Source: Castellaniella sp049650445
GTDB lineage: Bacteria > Pseudomonadota > Gammaproteobacteria > Burkholderiales > Burkholderiaceae_B
Direction: 5' to 3'
Length of the DNA: 64,000 nucleotides
Assembly (NCBI RefSeq): GCF_049650445.1
Contig: NZ_JBASAD010000037.1
Location: 83,330 to 147,329, forward strand
Below the pieces are notes generated by a model that was not told the DNA's origin, searched no databases, and saw only the letters and a program-made list of their open reading frames with translations. This document shows positions 21,580-29,290 of this stretch, one piece after another. The translations under genes and the position numbers were made by a program. The stretch's first letter is position 1. Each line of letters begins with the position of its first letter.

Positions 21580-21972
21580 TCAGTCGGGAATGACGGCGGT
21601 GACTTCGATCTCGACCTTGGCGCGGTCCTCGATCAGTGCGGCGACTTCGACGGCGGTCATGGCGGCGTTGAAGCTGCCGATGAGCTCGCGAAACGCCTTG
21701 CCGATCTCCGGATAGGCCGCGACGTATTCATTCTTGTCGGTCACGTACCAGGTCATGCGGACGATGTGTTCGGGCTTGGCGCCGGCCTCGTGCAGCACTT
21801 CGACGATATTCTGCAGCGCCTGGCGCACCTGTCCGGCCATGTCGTCCGTATGGAACACGCTGTGAGCGTCCCAGCCGATCATGCCCGCCACGAACACCAT
21901 GCGGCCGCGCACGGCCACGCCATTGGAATAACCCTTGGGACGCGGCCAGCCGGGAGGAAGCAGGATTTGCAT
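21580..21972 (-). CDS. RidA-family protein with altered active-site Arg
   Basis: A 130-residue RidA/YjgF-fold protein. Canonical RidA enzymes hydrolyse enamines/imines using an Arg in the pattern PAR-x-x-VEV. Here the same place reads AAMTAVEVAAL, so the Arg is Met and ordinary imine deaminase chemistry is doubtful. A RidA-like gene is also found in described 2-aminobenzoate-CoA clusters, where an amino-enone intermediate must lose ammonia; that would fit a specialised enamine hydrolase or a chaperone-like role. A 10-bp palindrome GAGAATTCTC lies between its Shine-Dalgarno and ATG. Confidence 0.88.
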   Translation of the reverse strand: MQILLPPGWPRPKGYSNGVAVRGRMVFVAGMIGWDAHSVFHTDDMAGQVRQALQNIVEVLHEAGAKPEHIVRMTWYVTDKNEYVAAYPEIGKAFRELIGSFNAAMTAVEVAALIEDRAKVEIEVTAVIPD

Positions 21973-22053
21973 GAGAATTCTCCTTATCGAAACAACGAAA
22001 CGAAACTACAGCCTAAAGCGGGAAAGTGGGAAAAATGGCCCCTGGGCGCTGCC

Positions 22054-22533
22054 TCAGACCGCCGGGGTGGACGCCGCCAGTGCGGCACGCACGTCCTCGG
22101 GCAAGGCGATGGCGCGGTGCGCGTCCAGATCCGTAAACACCAGAACCTGACGCGAAGCGACCCGCAGAACCCCGTCTCCACGGGCCTCCAGCGCCAGCGT
22201 CAGCGACTTGCCACCGATCCGTTCGACGGCCACGCTGAACGTCAGGGTCTCCCCCATCCGGGCGATGGCGCGAAAATCGCATTCCAGACGCACGATGGGC
22301 AGGCCGATGCGGCGCGGCCCCAGCATGTCCGCATAGGAAATACCCAGCCCTTCGGTGAACCAGTCCTCGACCAGTTGATTGAACAGCACGAGGTATTGGG
22401 GAAAGAACACGATGCCGGCCGGATCGCAATGCGAGAACCGGATCCGGTAATCACGTTCGAAGCGCGCAGCGGGCGGGCCGCCCGCGACATCCTGGGAAAG
22501 GCCGCGCGGCGCTTGCATCGACGGGTCAGCCAT
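22054..22533 (-). CDS. 4HBT-type hotdog acyl-CoA thioesterase
   Basis: A 159-residue hotdog-fold protein. RIRFSHCDPAGIVFFPQYL holds the Asp typical of 4-hydroxybenzoyl-CoA thioesterases. It overlaps the 3' end of the preceding dehydrogenase gene by 8 bp, so the two are coupled. In a CoA-dependent aromatic pathway it may release CoA from dead-end thioesters; substrate unknown. Confidence 0.9.
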   Translation of the reverse strand: MADPSMQAPRGLSQDVAGGPPAARFERDYRIRFSHCDPAGIVFFPQYLVLFNQLVEDWFTEGLGISYADMLGPRRIGLPIVRLECDFRAIARMGETLTFSVAVERIGGKSLTLALEARGDGVLRVASRQVLVFTDLDAHRAIALPEDVRAALAASTPAV

Positions 22534-23590
22534 CCTGCAACCTCTGCTTCAGTGCCTCGCGCGAAAGCGTGGCCATGCCCAGACCTTCCAGGCTGCGAGG
22601 CCCGCTGCGCAAGTCGCGCCCCAGGAAGGCGCCCACCAGCGCCAGCAAACCGTGCGCGACGGGCGCATCCACCCCCGCGTAGCGCGCCGCCGAGGCCAGG
22701 AAGCACAAGCCCGTCTCCGTATCCTCGGTGATGTAGCGGTGGCTGTACAAATCGATGTGCTCGCGCCAATCACCCGATTCGACCAGTTGCCGGTGCGAAT
22801 CCCCGTACATCCAGCGGTCATTGAGATAGTGATCGGACAAGGGGTAGTGCGGACCCGCATAGTCCAGGGCTTCCCGCACCGCGATCCGCTCCTGATCCAG
22901 CCGATCCGTGACAGCGCGCACGGCCCGCTGCGTGCCTTCGTTGTGAATGTCCCAGCGCTCGAAGTGCTGCAACGGCGCCGCGTTCATGACCATCAGCGGC
23001 GGATGGATCACGGGGCCGGCATTCATCAGGGCGCCGGACAGCGCATCGCCACAGGCATGCACCGCAGGATAAGCCCGGCGGATCACCTCGATCGCATGCG
23101 CCTCCCGACGTTGCGGATAGACCCCGGTCGGCAGGCGCACGGCGCGCATGGTGATGCGGACCTCCCGGGGCCCCTGCTTGCGGGCCAGATAAGGCAGCGT
23201 GCCGGTTTCAGCCCAGGCCACGTCCGCCCGGCAGCCCGCCTCGCGCACGAGCCCCGCCATCACGTAGCTGCCGAACGTGCCTGGCGGCAGAAAAACCACC
23301 TGGCCGTCCGACAAATGCGGCGCCATGGCGCGGGCGATGTCCGCCTGCGCCGTGGCCGGCACCGGCGCCACGATGAGCTCGGCACCGCGCACCACCGGAG
23401 CGATATCGGCCGACACCTGGGCCAGCCGCACTTCGCGCAGTCCGGCCTGGTCTTTCAACAGCAGACCCTGCGCCGCTTCCGCCAGCGCCTGCGCATCGCG
23501 CCGCCACAAGCGGACCTCGTGCCCCGCTTCGGCCAGGTCGGCCGCTGCGGCGTAACAGCCATTGCCGCCACCCAGTATCGCAATCTTCAT
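22526..23590 (-). CDS. NAD/NADP octopine/nopaline dehydrogenase-family protein
   Basis: A 354-residue protein with an N-terminal Rossmann fold (MKIAILGGGNGCYAAAADLAEAGHEVRLWRR) and a C-terminal octopine dehydrogenase-like domain (MNAGPVIHPPLMVMNAAPL; the His is the expected catalytic one). Opine dehydrogenases join or split an amino acid and a 2-oxoacid by reductive amination. No opine is expected here; its position right after the 2-aminobenzoyl-CoA monooxygenase suggests action on an amino-substituted ring intermediate, which is inference. Confidence 0.85.
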   Translation of the reverse strand: MKIAILGGGNGCYAAAADLAEAGHEVRLWRRDAQALAEAAQGLLLKDQAGLREVRLAQVSADIAPVVRGAELIVAPVPATAQADIARAMAPHLSDGQVVFLPPGTFGSYVMAGLVREAGCRADVAWAETGTLPYLARKQGPREVRITMRAVRLPTGVYPQRREAHAIEVIRRAYPAVHACGDALSGALMNAGPVIHPPLMVMNAAPLQHFERWDIHNEGTQRAVRAVTDRLDQERIAVREALDYAGPHYPLSDHYLNDRWMYGDSHRQLVESGDWREHIDLYSHRYITEDTETGLCFLASAARYAGVDAPVAHGLLALVGAFLGRDLRSGPRSLEGLGMATLSREALKQRLQDG

Positions 23591-23614
23591 TGCACGCTCC
23601 TCTACCGATCCGGA

Positions 23615-25951
23615 TCAGGCCGAGCCTGCAGCCGCCTGGATCGCCTTCTCCCGTGCGAAATTGCTTTCCATCTGGACCTTGGCCGTACGGTATTGCTTCG
23701 GCCACGCCACGCCGGCATAGCCGATCTTGGCCGCTTCGGTCAGCGTCCAGGCCGGATTGGCCAGGTGCGGACGCGCCACCGCGCACAGATCGGCCCGGCC
23801 TGCGGCCAGGATGCTGTTGACGTGATCGGCCTCGCTGATCGCGCCCACCGCGATCGTGGCAATGCCGACTTCCTGTCGAATCCGGTCCGCAAACGGCGTC
23901 TGGAACATGCGCCCGTAGGTGGGCTTTTCCCGCTTGCTCACCTGACCGGAGGACACGTCGATCATGTCGGCACCGGCCTGCTTGAAGGCGCGCGCGATCT
24001 CCACGGCGTCTGCGGGCGTGATGCCGCCCTCGACCCAGTCATGCGCGGAAATACGCACCGACATCGGCTTGTCCTGGGGCCAGACCGCACGCACCGCCTC
24101 GAAGACTTCCAGCGGATAGCGCAGCCGGTTGGCCAGCGAACCGCCGTACTCGTCCGTGCGCTGGTTGGTCAGCGGCGAGATGAAGGCCGACAGCAGGTAG
24201 CCGTGGGCGCAGTGCAGTTCCAGCCAGTCTGCGCCGGCCTCGTCGGCGGCACGCGCCGAATCCACGAACTGCGCCTTGACCGTCGCCAGTTCGGCCGGCG
24301 TCATGGCCCGCGAGACCTGGCTGACACCCTCCAGATATTGCTGCGGCGAGGCCGAGATCAGAGGCCAGTTGCCCTCGGTCAGGGGCTGGTCAATGCCTTC
24401 CCAGGCCAGACGCGTCGAAGCCTTGGCGCCCGCGTGACCGATCTGGATGCCGAACTTGGCATCGGTATTGTCGTGGATCCAATCGGCGATCCGCTTGAAC
24501 GCCGCCGTGTGTTCCGGCTTGTACAGACCCGGGCAGCCCGGGGTGATGCGGCCCTCGGGGCTGACGCAGGTCATCTCGGCGAACACCAGGCCCGCGCCGC
24601 CCTGGGCGCGTGCGCCCAGGTGCACCAGGTGGTAATCGCCCACCGTGCCGTCCTCGGCCGAATACTGCGCCATCGGCGAGACCACGACGCGGTTCTTCAG
24701 CGTCAGGCCGCGCACCGTCCAGGGCGTGAACATCGGCGGCGGGACATGACCGGCGACTGCGGGCACGTTGGCGTGCTCGGCAAACCAGCGTTCGTAGCCT
24801 TCCAGCCATTCCTTGTCGCGCAGCCGCAGGTTTTCATGACTGATGCGCTGGCTGCGCGTCAGCATGGAATACATGAATTGCTCGGGCTCGAACTGGTCGC
24901 AATAGCGTTCGCCGCAGACCTCGAACCACTCCATTGCGTTCCAGGCCGCGTTCTGCAGGCGCAGGGTCTCGATGCGTCGGGCTTCCTGGTAGGCCGTCAG
25001 CACTTCGGGGATGTGCGCGGCATCGTCGCCCAGAAGCTGGAACTGGCGCGTGAGTTCGATCGCGTCCTCGATCGCCAGCTTGGTGCCCGAGCCGATCGCG
25101 AAGTGCGCCGTGTGCACCGCGTCGCCCATCAGCACGACGTGGCTGCCGTGCTTGTTCTTCAACCACCAATGCTCGCACACCACGCGCTGGAAGTTCAGCC
25201 ACGCCGCGCCGCGCTGGTGACGCGCGTTGGTCATCAGTTTGGCGCCTTCCAGATTGCCCTCGTTGAACAACTGCTCGCAGAAAGCGATCGACTGCGGCTG
25301 ATCGGCCTTGTCCAGACCGTGGGCTTTCCAGACGTGCTCGGGGCATTCGACGATGAAGGTGGTGGTGTTTTCGTCGAACTTGTAAATGTGCGCCTGGAAC
25401 CAGCCGTGCTCGGTCTTGCGGAAGTCGAAGGTGAAGGCGTCGTAGAGCTTGTTCGTGCCCAGCCAGATGTAGCGGTTCGGGCGGACGACGATGTCCGGCT
25501 GAAAGACCTCGGCGTACTTGTCGCGCATCTTGGAGAAGATGCCGTCGCTGGCGATGATCAGGTCTGCGTCCGGATAGTCCTCGTCGGAGTCCACCTCGGT
25601 CTCGAAGACCAGCTTGACCCCCAGTTGCTCACAGCGCGCCTGCAGGATGTTCAGCAGCTTTTTGCGGCCAATGCCCACGAAACCGTGGCCGCCCGAGCGA
25701 ATGGTGCGACCCTTAAAGAGCAGATCGATGTCGTCCCAGTGGTTGAAGGCTTCCTGGATCTCGTCGGCCGTCTCACGGTCCCACTGGCGCATATTGTCCA
25801 TGGTCGCGTCGGAGAACACGACCCCCCAGCCAAACGTGTCATACGGGCGATTGCGCTCGACGACGGTGACGTCGTGCCCCGCGTTCAATTTCTTCATGAG
25901 CAAGGCCAGATACAGGCCCGCGGGCCCACCACCGATGCAAACGATCTTCAT
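23615..25951 (-). CDS. abmA: 2-aminobenzoyl-CoA monooxygenase/reductase (also named bifunctional salicylyl-CoA 5-hydroxylase/oxidoreductase)
   Basis: A 778-residue fusion. Residues 1-390 are a class A flavoprotein hydroxylase (KIVCIGGGPAGLYLALL; GDAVHTAHFAIGSGTKLAIED). Residues 395-770 are an old-yellow-enzyme module (FTPWTVRGLTLKNRVVVSPM; HCAHGYLLSAFISPLTNQRTD). This architecture is that of the Azoarcus evansii enzyme that hydroxylates and then reduces 2-aminobenzoyl-CoA, dearomatising the ring aerobically. Salicylyl-CoA 5-hydroxylases share the fold, so substrate rests on context: a 2-aminobenzoate-CoA ligase-type gene lies in the same block. First gene of a six-gene operon. Confidence 0.88.
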   Translation of the reverse strand: MKIVCIGGGPAGLYLALLMKKLNAGHDVTVVERNRPYDTFGWGVVFSDATMDNMRQWDRETADEIQEAFNHWDDIDLLFKGRTIRSGGHGFVGIGRKKLLNILQARCEQLGVKLVFETEVDSDEDYPDADLIIASDGIFSKMRDKYAEVFQPDIVVRPNRYIWLGTNKLYDAFTFDFRKTEHGWFQAHIYKFDENTTTFIVECPEHVWKAHGLDKADQPQSIAFCEQLFNEGNLEGAKLMTNARHQRGAAWLNFQRVVCEHWWLKNKHGSHVVLMGDAVHTAHFAIGSGTKLAIEDAIELTRQFQLLGDDAAHIPEVLTAYQEARRIETLRLQNAAWNAMEWFEVCGERYCDQFEPEQFMYSMLTRSQRISHENLRLRDKEWLEGYERWFAEHANVPAVAGHVPPPMFTPWTVRGLTLKNRVVVSPMAQYSAEDGTVGDYHLVHLGARAQGGAGLVFAEMTCVSPEGRITPGCPGLYKPEHTAAFKRIADWIHDNTDAKFGIQIGHAGAKASTRLAWEGIDQPLTEGNWPLISASPQQYLEGVSQVSRAMTPAELATVKAQFVDSARAADEAGADWLELHCAHGYLLSAFISPLTNQRTDEYGGSLANRLRYPLEVFEAVRAVWPQDKPMSVRISAHDWVEGGITPADAVEIARAFKQAGADMIDVSSGQVSKREKPTYGRMFQTPFADRIRQEVGIATIAVGAISEADHVNSILAAGRADLCAVARPHLANPAWTLTEAAKIGYAGVAWPKQYRTAKVQMESNFAREKAIQAAAGSA

Positions 25952-26042
25952 CTCGTCTCTCCTGCTGTCGTAGAAAGAATTCCAGACGCCGGCACCTCTG
26001 CCGGTTCGGCCGAAACTCTAGGATTATTGTTTATTTCTATTT

Positions 26043-26071
26043 AATTTACTTATAAAGCAATTGCCTGTCAA
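26043..26071 (-). promoter_or_regulatory. Sigma-70-type promoter of the abmA operon
   Basis: On the minus strand TTGACA (26071-26066), a 17-bp spacer and TAAATT (26048-26043), about 90 bp before the abmA start. The consensus -35 continues as TTGACAGGCA, and the same arrangement occurs at 50723-50751, 47101-47129 and (with ATGACA) 44213-44241. Confidence 0.75.
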
Positions 26072-26104
26072 TCCATCATTCGGAATAAACATGCGCGCAG
26101 CGCC

Positions 26105-26617
26105 TCAGTCCTTGGTCGGAGGAACCGGCGATTCGCCGAAACCCACCTGGTGGTAATCGCGGTTGAAATACACCAGGCCTCCTCGCCCCGCACCGCGCTG
26201 GACGCCCTGGACCTCGCAGAGAAAGATGCTGTGCGAGCCGACCGTGCTGGTGTTCGTGATGCTGCAATCAAAGCTGACGAGGGCGCAGTCAAGCAGCGGA
26301 CTGCCCGTGGCAAGCCGTCCCCACTGCACGCGGTCGAAGCGCTCGCTCATCGAGAATTCACGGTTCGCGAACAGAGCCGGCGCATCCTTGTTGCCTGCAC
26401 CGAGAACGTTGACGCACAAGACCTCGTTACCCTCGAAGAACCGGTGCGCAAAAGACGAACGGTTCATGCACACCAGCAGCGTGGGCGGCTGGTCCGTCAC
26501 GCTGCATACTGCGGTCGCGGTGAAGCCAGCCAGGCCGCAGGGGCCGTCGGTGGTGATGATGTTGACCGCGCCAGCCAGCATGGCCATTGCGTTGCGAAAG
26601 GCGTTGACGTCTGCCAC
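26105..26617 (-). CDS. iacG: Flavin reductase-family protein, IacG-like
   Basis: A 170-residue flavin reductase-like FMN-binding split-barrel protein (AMAMLAGAVNIITTDGPCGLAGFTATAVCSVTDQPPTLLVC at residues about 9-48). It would supply reduced flavin to a two-component monooxygenase, here most plausibly the IacA-like protein three genes upstream. The start is GTG at 26617 with AAGGAG six nt upstream; the longer frame has no family resemblance. Last gene of the iacA-B-E-G-like operon. Confidence 0.85.
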   Translation of the reverse strand: MADVNAFRNAMAMLAGAVNIITTDGPCGLAGFTATAVCSVTDQPPTLLVCMNRSSFAHRFFEGNEVLCVNVLGAGNKDAPALFANREFSMSERFDRVQWGRLATGSPLLDCALVSFDCSITNTSTVGSHSIFLCEVQGVQRGAGRGGLVYFNRDYHQVGFGESPVPPTKD

Positions 26618-26648
26618 GGCGTTCTCCTTGGGGGCGACCTGAGGGCGG

Positions 26649-27389
26649 CTAGCGCATGAAAAGGCCGCCGTTGACGTCCCAGGTGGCACCGTTGACGAAA
26701 CCGGCATCCCGGGCGGCGAGCCGGACGACCAGATCGGCCACGAAGCGCGGATCTCCCAGGCGCCGCACGGGGATGCCCTGCACGATCTGTTCCAGCTTTT
26801 CGGGCGGGACGAGCGCATGCACCGAAGGCAGATCCATGGGGCCGGGCGAAATCGCGTTGGCGGTGACGCCGCGAGGCCCCAGCTCCCGCGCGAAAATCTT
26901 GGTGAGAGTGACGATCGCCCCCTTCGAGCATGCATAATGCGCCCCGGTGGCCGTGCCACCGTTCTGACCGGCCAGGGAGCCCATATTGATCAGGCGCCCA
27001 TAGCCCGCCCGAGCCATGTGTGCCCCCACGACCTGACAGCCGAACAGCGTGCCGCGCAGATTGGTGGCCAGCACCGCATCGAACTCCTCGGGGCTGATGT
27101 CCATCACCGGCGTGGCCTTGGTCATGGCGGCATTGTTGACCAGGACGTGCAACTGGCCCCAGCGGTCCAGGGTGGCGGCCAGCGCCGCCTCGAAGTCCGG
27201 CTTGCGGGTGACGTCGAGCGGCAGGGGCAGCACCCGTTCGCCTCCGGCGTCGATGTGCGCCGCCGCCTGCTCTGCCAGGTCCAGCCGATGGTCGGTGATG
27301 ACCACCTTGTACCCGGCCGCGTGCAACGCGTGCGCGATGGCCAGCCCCAACCCCTGGGCGGCGCCGGTCACGAGGGCGATCTGATCCAT
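26649..27389 (-). CDS. iacE: SDR-family oxidoreductase, IacE-like
   Basis: A 246-residue classical short-chain dehydrogenase: TGAAQGLG cofactor motif, NNAA, catalytic Ser in INMGSLAGQNG and YACSK as the Tyr-Lys pair, followed by AISPGPMDLP. The start ATG at 27389 has AGGAGAG upstream. In characterised indole-3-acetate degraders an SDR (IacE) acts just after IacA on the way to dioxindole-3-acetate; gene order supports the same role, though SDR sequence alone does not fix the substrate. Confidence 0.85.
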   Translation of the reverse strand: MDQIALVTGAAQGLGLAIAHALHAAGYKVVITDHRLDLAEQAAAHIDAGGERVLPLPLDVTRKPDFEAALAATLDRWGQLHVLVNNAAMTKATPVMDISPEEFDAVLATNLRGTLFGCQVVGAHMARAGYGRLINMGSLAGQNGGTATGAHYACSKGAIVTLTKIFARELGPRGVTANAISPGPMDLPSVHALVPPEKLEQIVQGIPVRRLGDPRFVADLVVRLAARDAGFVNGATWDVNGGLFMR

Positions 27390-27420
27390 GATGTCTCTCC
27401 TGTGGGCTCGGAGCCCGGTA

Positions 27421-27777
27421 TCAATCGATGACCAGTTCCCGGCCGATGCGGGCCTCGACACGCATGTACTTCCAAAGCTTGTGCGCGCCGTCGCCCACGG
27501 GCGTGACGCGGAACAGATTGCAGGCCGCAGTCACGGTATCGTAATCCGGCACGTCCGCCAGCACATAGGTGGTCCAGGGAAACTGGACCGAAGGGCCGAC
27601 CATGATCTGGTCATCGTCCAGATTGCCCAGCACGCGCACGCCGGGCAGGTCCCGGATGCCACGCATCATGGCCAGAAAGGCCACCCACACGTCTTTCATG
27701 TCCTGCGCGCTGCCGTCCATGAAATTCTGATTGACGCCGATGCAGAACAGCACGCGCAGCGATTTTTTGTTTTCCAT
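27421..27777 (-). CDS. iacB: IacB-like small protein
   Basis: A 118-residue protein with a ferredoxin-like alpha/beta-barrel feel (LRVLFCIGVNQNF; GVRVLGNLDDDQIMVGPSVQFPWTTYVLADVPDYDTVTAACNLFRV). It lies directly after the IacA-like gene, the position of iacB in indole-3-acetate degradation loci. IacB's biochemical role is not well established in the literature I know; it may assist IacA. No catalytic motif can be named. Confidence 0.72.
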   Translation of the reverse strand: MENKKSLRVLFCIGVNQNFMDGSAQDMKDVWVAFLAMMRGIRDLPGVRVLGNLDDDQIMVGPSVQFPWTTYVLADVPDYDTVTAACNLFRVTPVGDGAHKLWKYMRVEARIGRELVID

Positions 27778-27813
27778 GACATTCTCCTGGGGAGGGATTG
27801 AAGTGGATGTGGA

Positions 27814-28974
27814 TCAGAGATAACCGGGCAAAGGCGACAGACCAAAGAGCATGGCGCCCGCGTTCTGATACGTAATATCGCCCATGAAGGCGTGCTGCGT
27901 CACCATCTGGGCGTCGCGCACTTGCTGCGCCAGCGGGCTGGACTCGTACACCCCCGTCATGCCGCTGAGCATCTGGGCACGACGCGCCACGTCGGCCCCG
28001 ACCCGCGAAGCGTGCGTCGTCGACAGGCGCAACATGCTGATCAGATGGTCTTCGGGCTTGCCGCCTGCCATGAGCACCTGCCAGACATCGTCGATCGCCT
28101 CGTAGAACCAGCTGCGCGCAGCGCGCAGTTCTGCCTCGATCTTCGCGACTTCGAGCTGCACGTAGACGCGATCCCCCAGATTGGGGGCGCCCGTCACGGA
28201 CTTGCGGTTTCCGGCCATGCGCAGGACTTCGTTGATGGCCCCGCGTCCGATGCCCAACCCCACCACAGCCAGCACCTGCGCAGCGAACGCCAGGGCCGGA
28301 TAACGGTACAGCGGCGTGTCCAGGGACGAGGCGCCGCCGCGCACGAAAGTCCAGTCATCAGGCACCACGGCGCCATCGACCACGAGATCGTTGCTGCCTG
28401 TTGCCTTCAGCCCCATGACGTCCCAGTTCGATTCGATGCGGGCCTGGTTCCGAAGCATGACGGCCATGCGCGGCAAGGGCGCCTGATCCTTGACGGCCGG
28501 AATGATGCCGACCCCGAGCACGTCCGCCCCCATGCTGCCGCTGGAGAACTGCCAGCGACCGGACACCTTGTGCCCCCCTTCGACCGCCTGGGCCGGCTGC
28601 GGCGGAAAGATCCCGCCGGCGAAGACCTGATCCACGCCGCCGCTCGCATACAGCTTTTCCAGGGTGGCAACCGGCAAGGCCGACAGGTAGACGGCGCCGA
28701 TGCCGAAGCTGGCGACCCAGCCTGCGGAGCCGTCGGCCTCGGAAAGCAGTTCGATCAGGCGGCAGAACTCGGCGGGCGCGCACTCGTCCCCTCCGAAGCG
28801 CTTGGCGACCAGAGAGCGGTAGACGCCCAGGGCTTTGAAGCGGTCGATGATCTCCTGGGGAAGGTAGCCCAGTGTCTCGAATTCCCGGCGGCGCGCATGG
28901 ACGTCTCGCAAAAGTTCCTCTAGCGCGGCCTGCTGCGGACGGACGCTTACAGGCAAAGAAGTCATGTCAGTCAT
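27814..28974 (-). CDS. iacA: Acyl-CoA dehydrogenase-fold flavin monooxygenase, IacA-like
   Basis: A 386-residue protein of the class D flavoprotein monooxygenase group (acyl-CoA dehydrogenase fold). It lacks the dehydrogenase catalytic Glu block seen in the true dehydrogenase at 47182, and reads SGRWQFSSGSMGADVLGVG and WDVMGLKATGSNDLVVDGA in place of canonical sites, as do indole-oxygenating members such as IacA. IacA oxygenates indole-3-acetate in the first step of its catabolism. Start ATG at 28974 has GGAG eight nt upstream. First gene of iacA-B-E-G. Confidence 0.85.
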   Translation of the reverse strand: MTDMTSLPVSVRPQQAALEELLRDVHARRREFETLGYLPQEIIDRFKALGVYRSLVAKRFGGDECAPAEFCRLIELLSEADGSAGWVASFGIGAVYLSALPVATLEKLYASGGVDQVFAGGIFPPQPAQAVEGGHKVSGRWQFSSGSMGADVLGVGIIPAVKDQAPLPRMAVMLRNQARIESNWDVMGLKATGSNDLVVDGAVVPDDWTFVRGGASSLDTPLYRYPALAFAAQVLAVVGLGIGRGAINEVLRMAGNRKSVTGAPNLGDRVYVQLEVAKIEAELRAARSWFYEAIDDVWQVLMAGGKPEDHLISMLRLSTTHASRVGADVARRAQMLSGMTGVYESSPLAQQVRDAQMVTQHAFMGDITYQNAGAMLFGLSPLPGYL

Positions 28975-29290
28975 CGTGTTGTCTCCATCAATCGGTTTTG
29001 CTTCGTGGGATGACGGCGGGACCGTTTCACGGGTCCGCGCGACTCAATTACTTCGATTTTCAATTGAATTGCGAACTAAATACCCAAAAAAAACGTTGAA
29101 AGACCGTGGGGTGACGCTGACGGCGTTTCTAGTCTTCTTTCTATGCTTCCCTTTCTATTCTTCTAAATAAATTCAAAATCATATATTTAGTTGTAATACT
29201 ATTGAGCGGCACGCAACCCATCAATAGGGACTATCCCGAATCGGGCGAGCGGCCCGGCTCCGATCCGGGCGCACGCCGCCCGGCGGCCCC
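28975..29290. promoter_or_regulatory. 316-bp AT-rich intergenic region upstream of the iacA-like operon
   Basis: No gene is supported here. The part from about 29040 to 29200 is much richer in A+T than the flanking genes. It holds an inverted repeat CTAAATA (29163-29169) / TATTTAG (29184-29190), a palindrome TTCAATTGAA (29059-29068) and a further ACTAAATA at 29075-29082. ATTTAGTTGTAAT at 29185-29197 is nearly the same as ATTTAGTTGTTAT in the promoter region at 47088-47100. I could not place a convincing -35/-10 pair. It must carry the control region of the iacA operon and the end of the upstream ligase operon. Confidence 0.55.

Noticed and set aside
23615..25951. A salicylate pathway through salicylyl-CoA 5-hydroxylase
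   Set aside because: The fold fits, but the ligase in the block is of the aminobenzoate type, and RidA and opine-dehydrogenase genes suggest a nitrogen-bearing substrate; no gentisate genes are present. Not excluded by sequence alone.
22652..26044. A 1130-codon open frame on the plus strand
   Set aside because: It is antisense to the ACMR and opine-dehydrogenase-like genes, which have clear motifs; high GC makes long shadow frames. Its composition (many H, R, G) is typical of antisense translation.
27814..28974. Annotating this as an ordinary acyl-CoA dehydrogenase
   Set aside because: It lacks the dehydrogenase catalytic block present in the gene at 47182, and its neighbours (iacB, iacE, flavin reductase) point to a monooxygenase.
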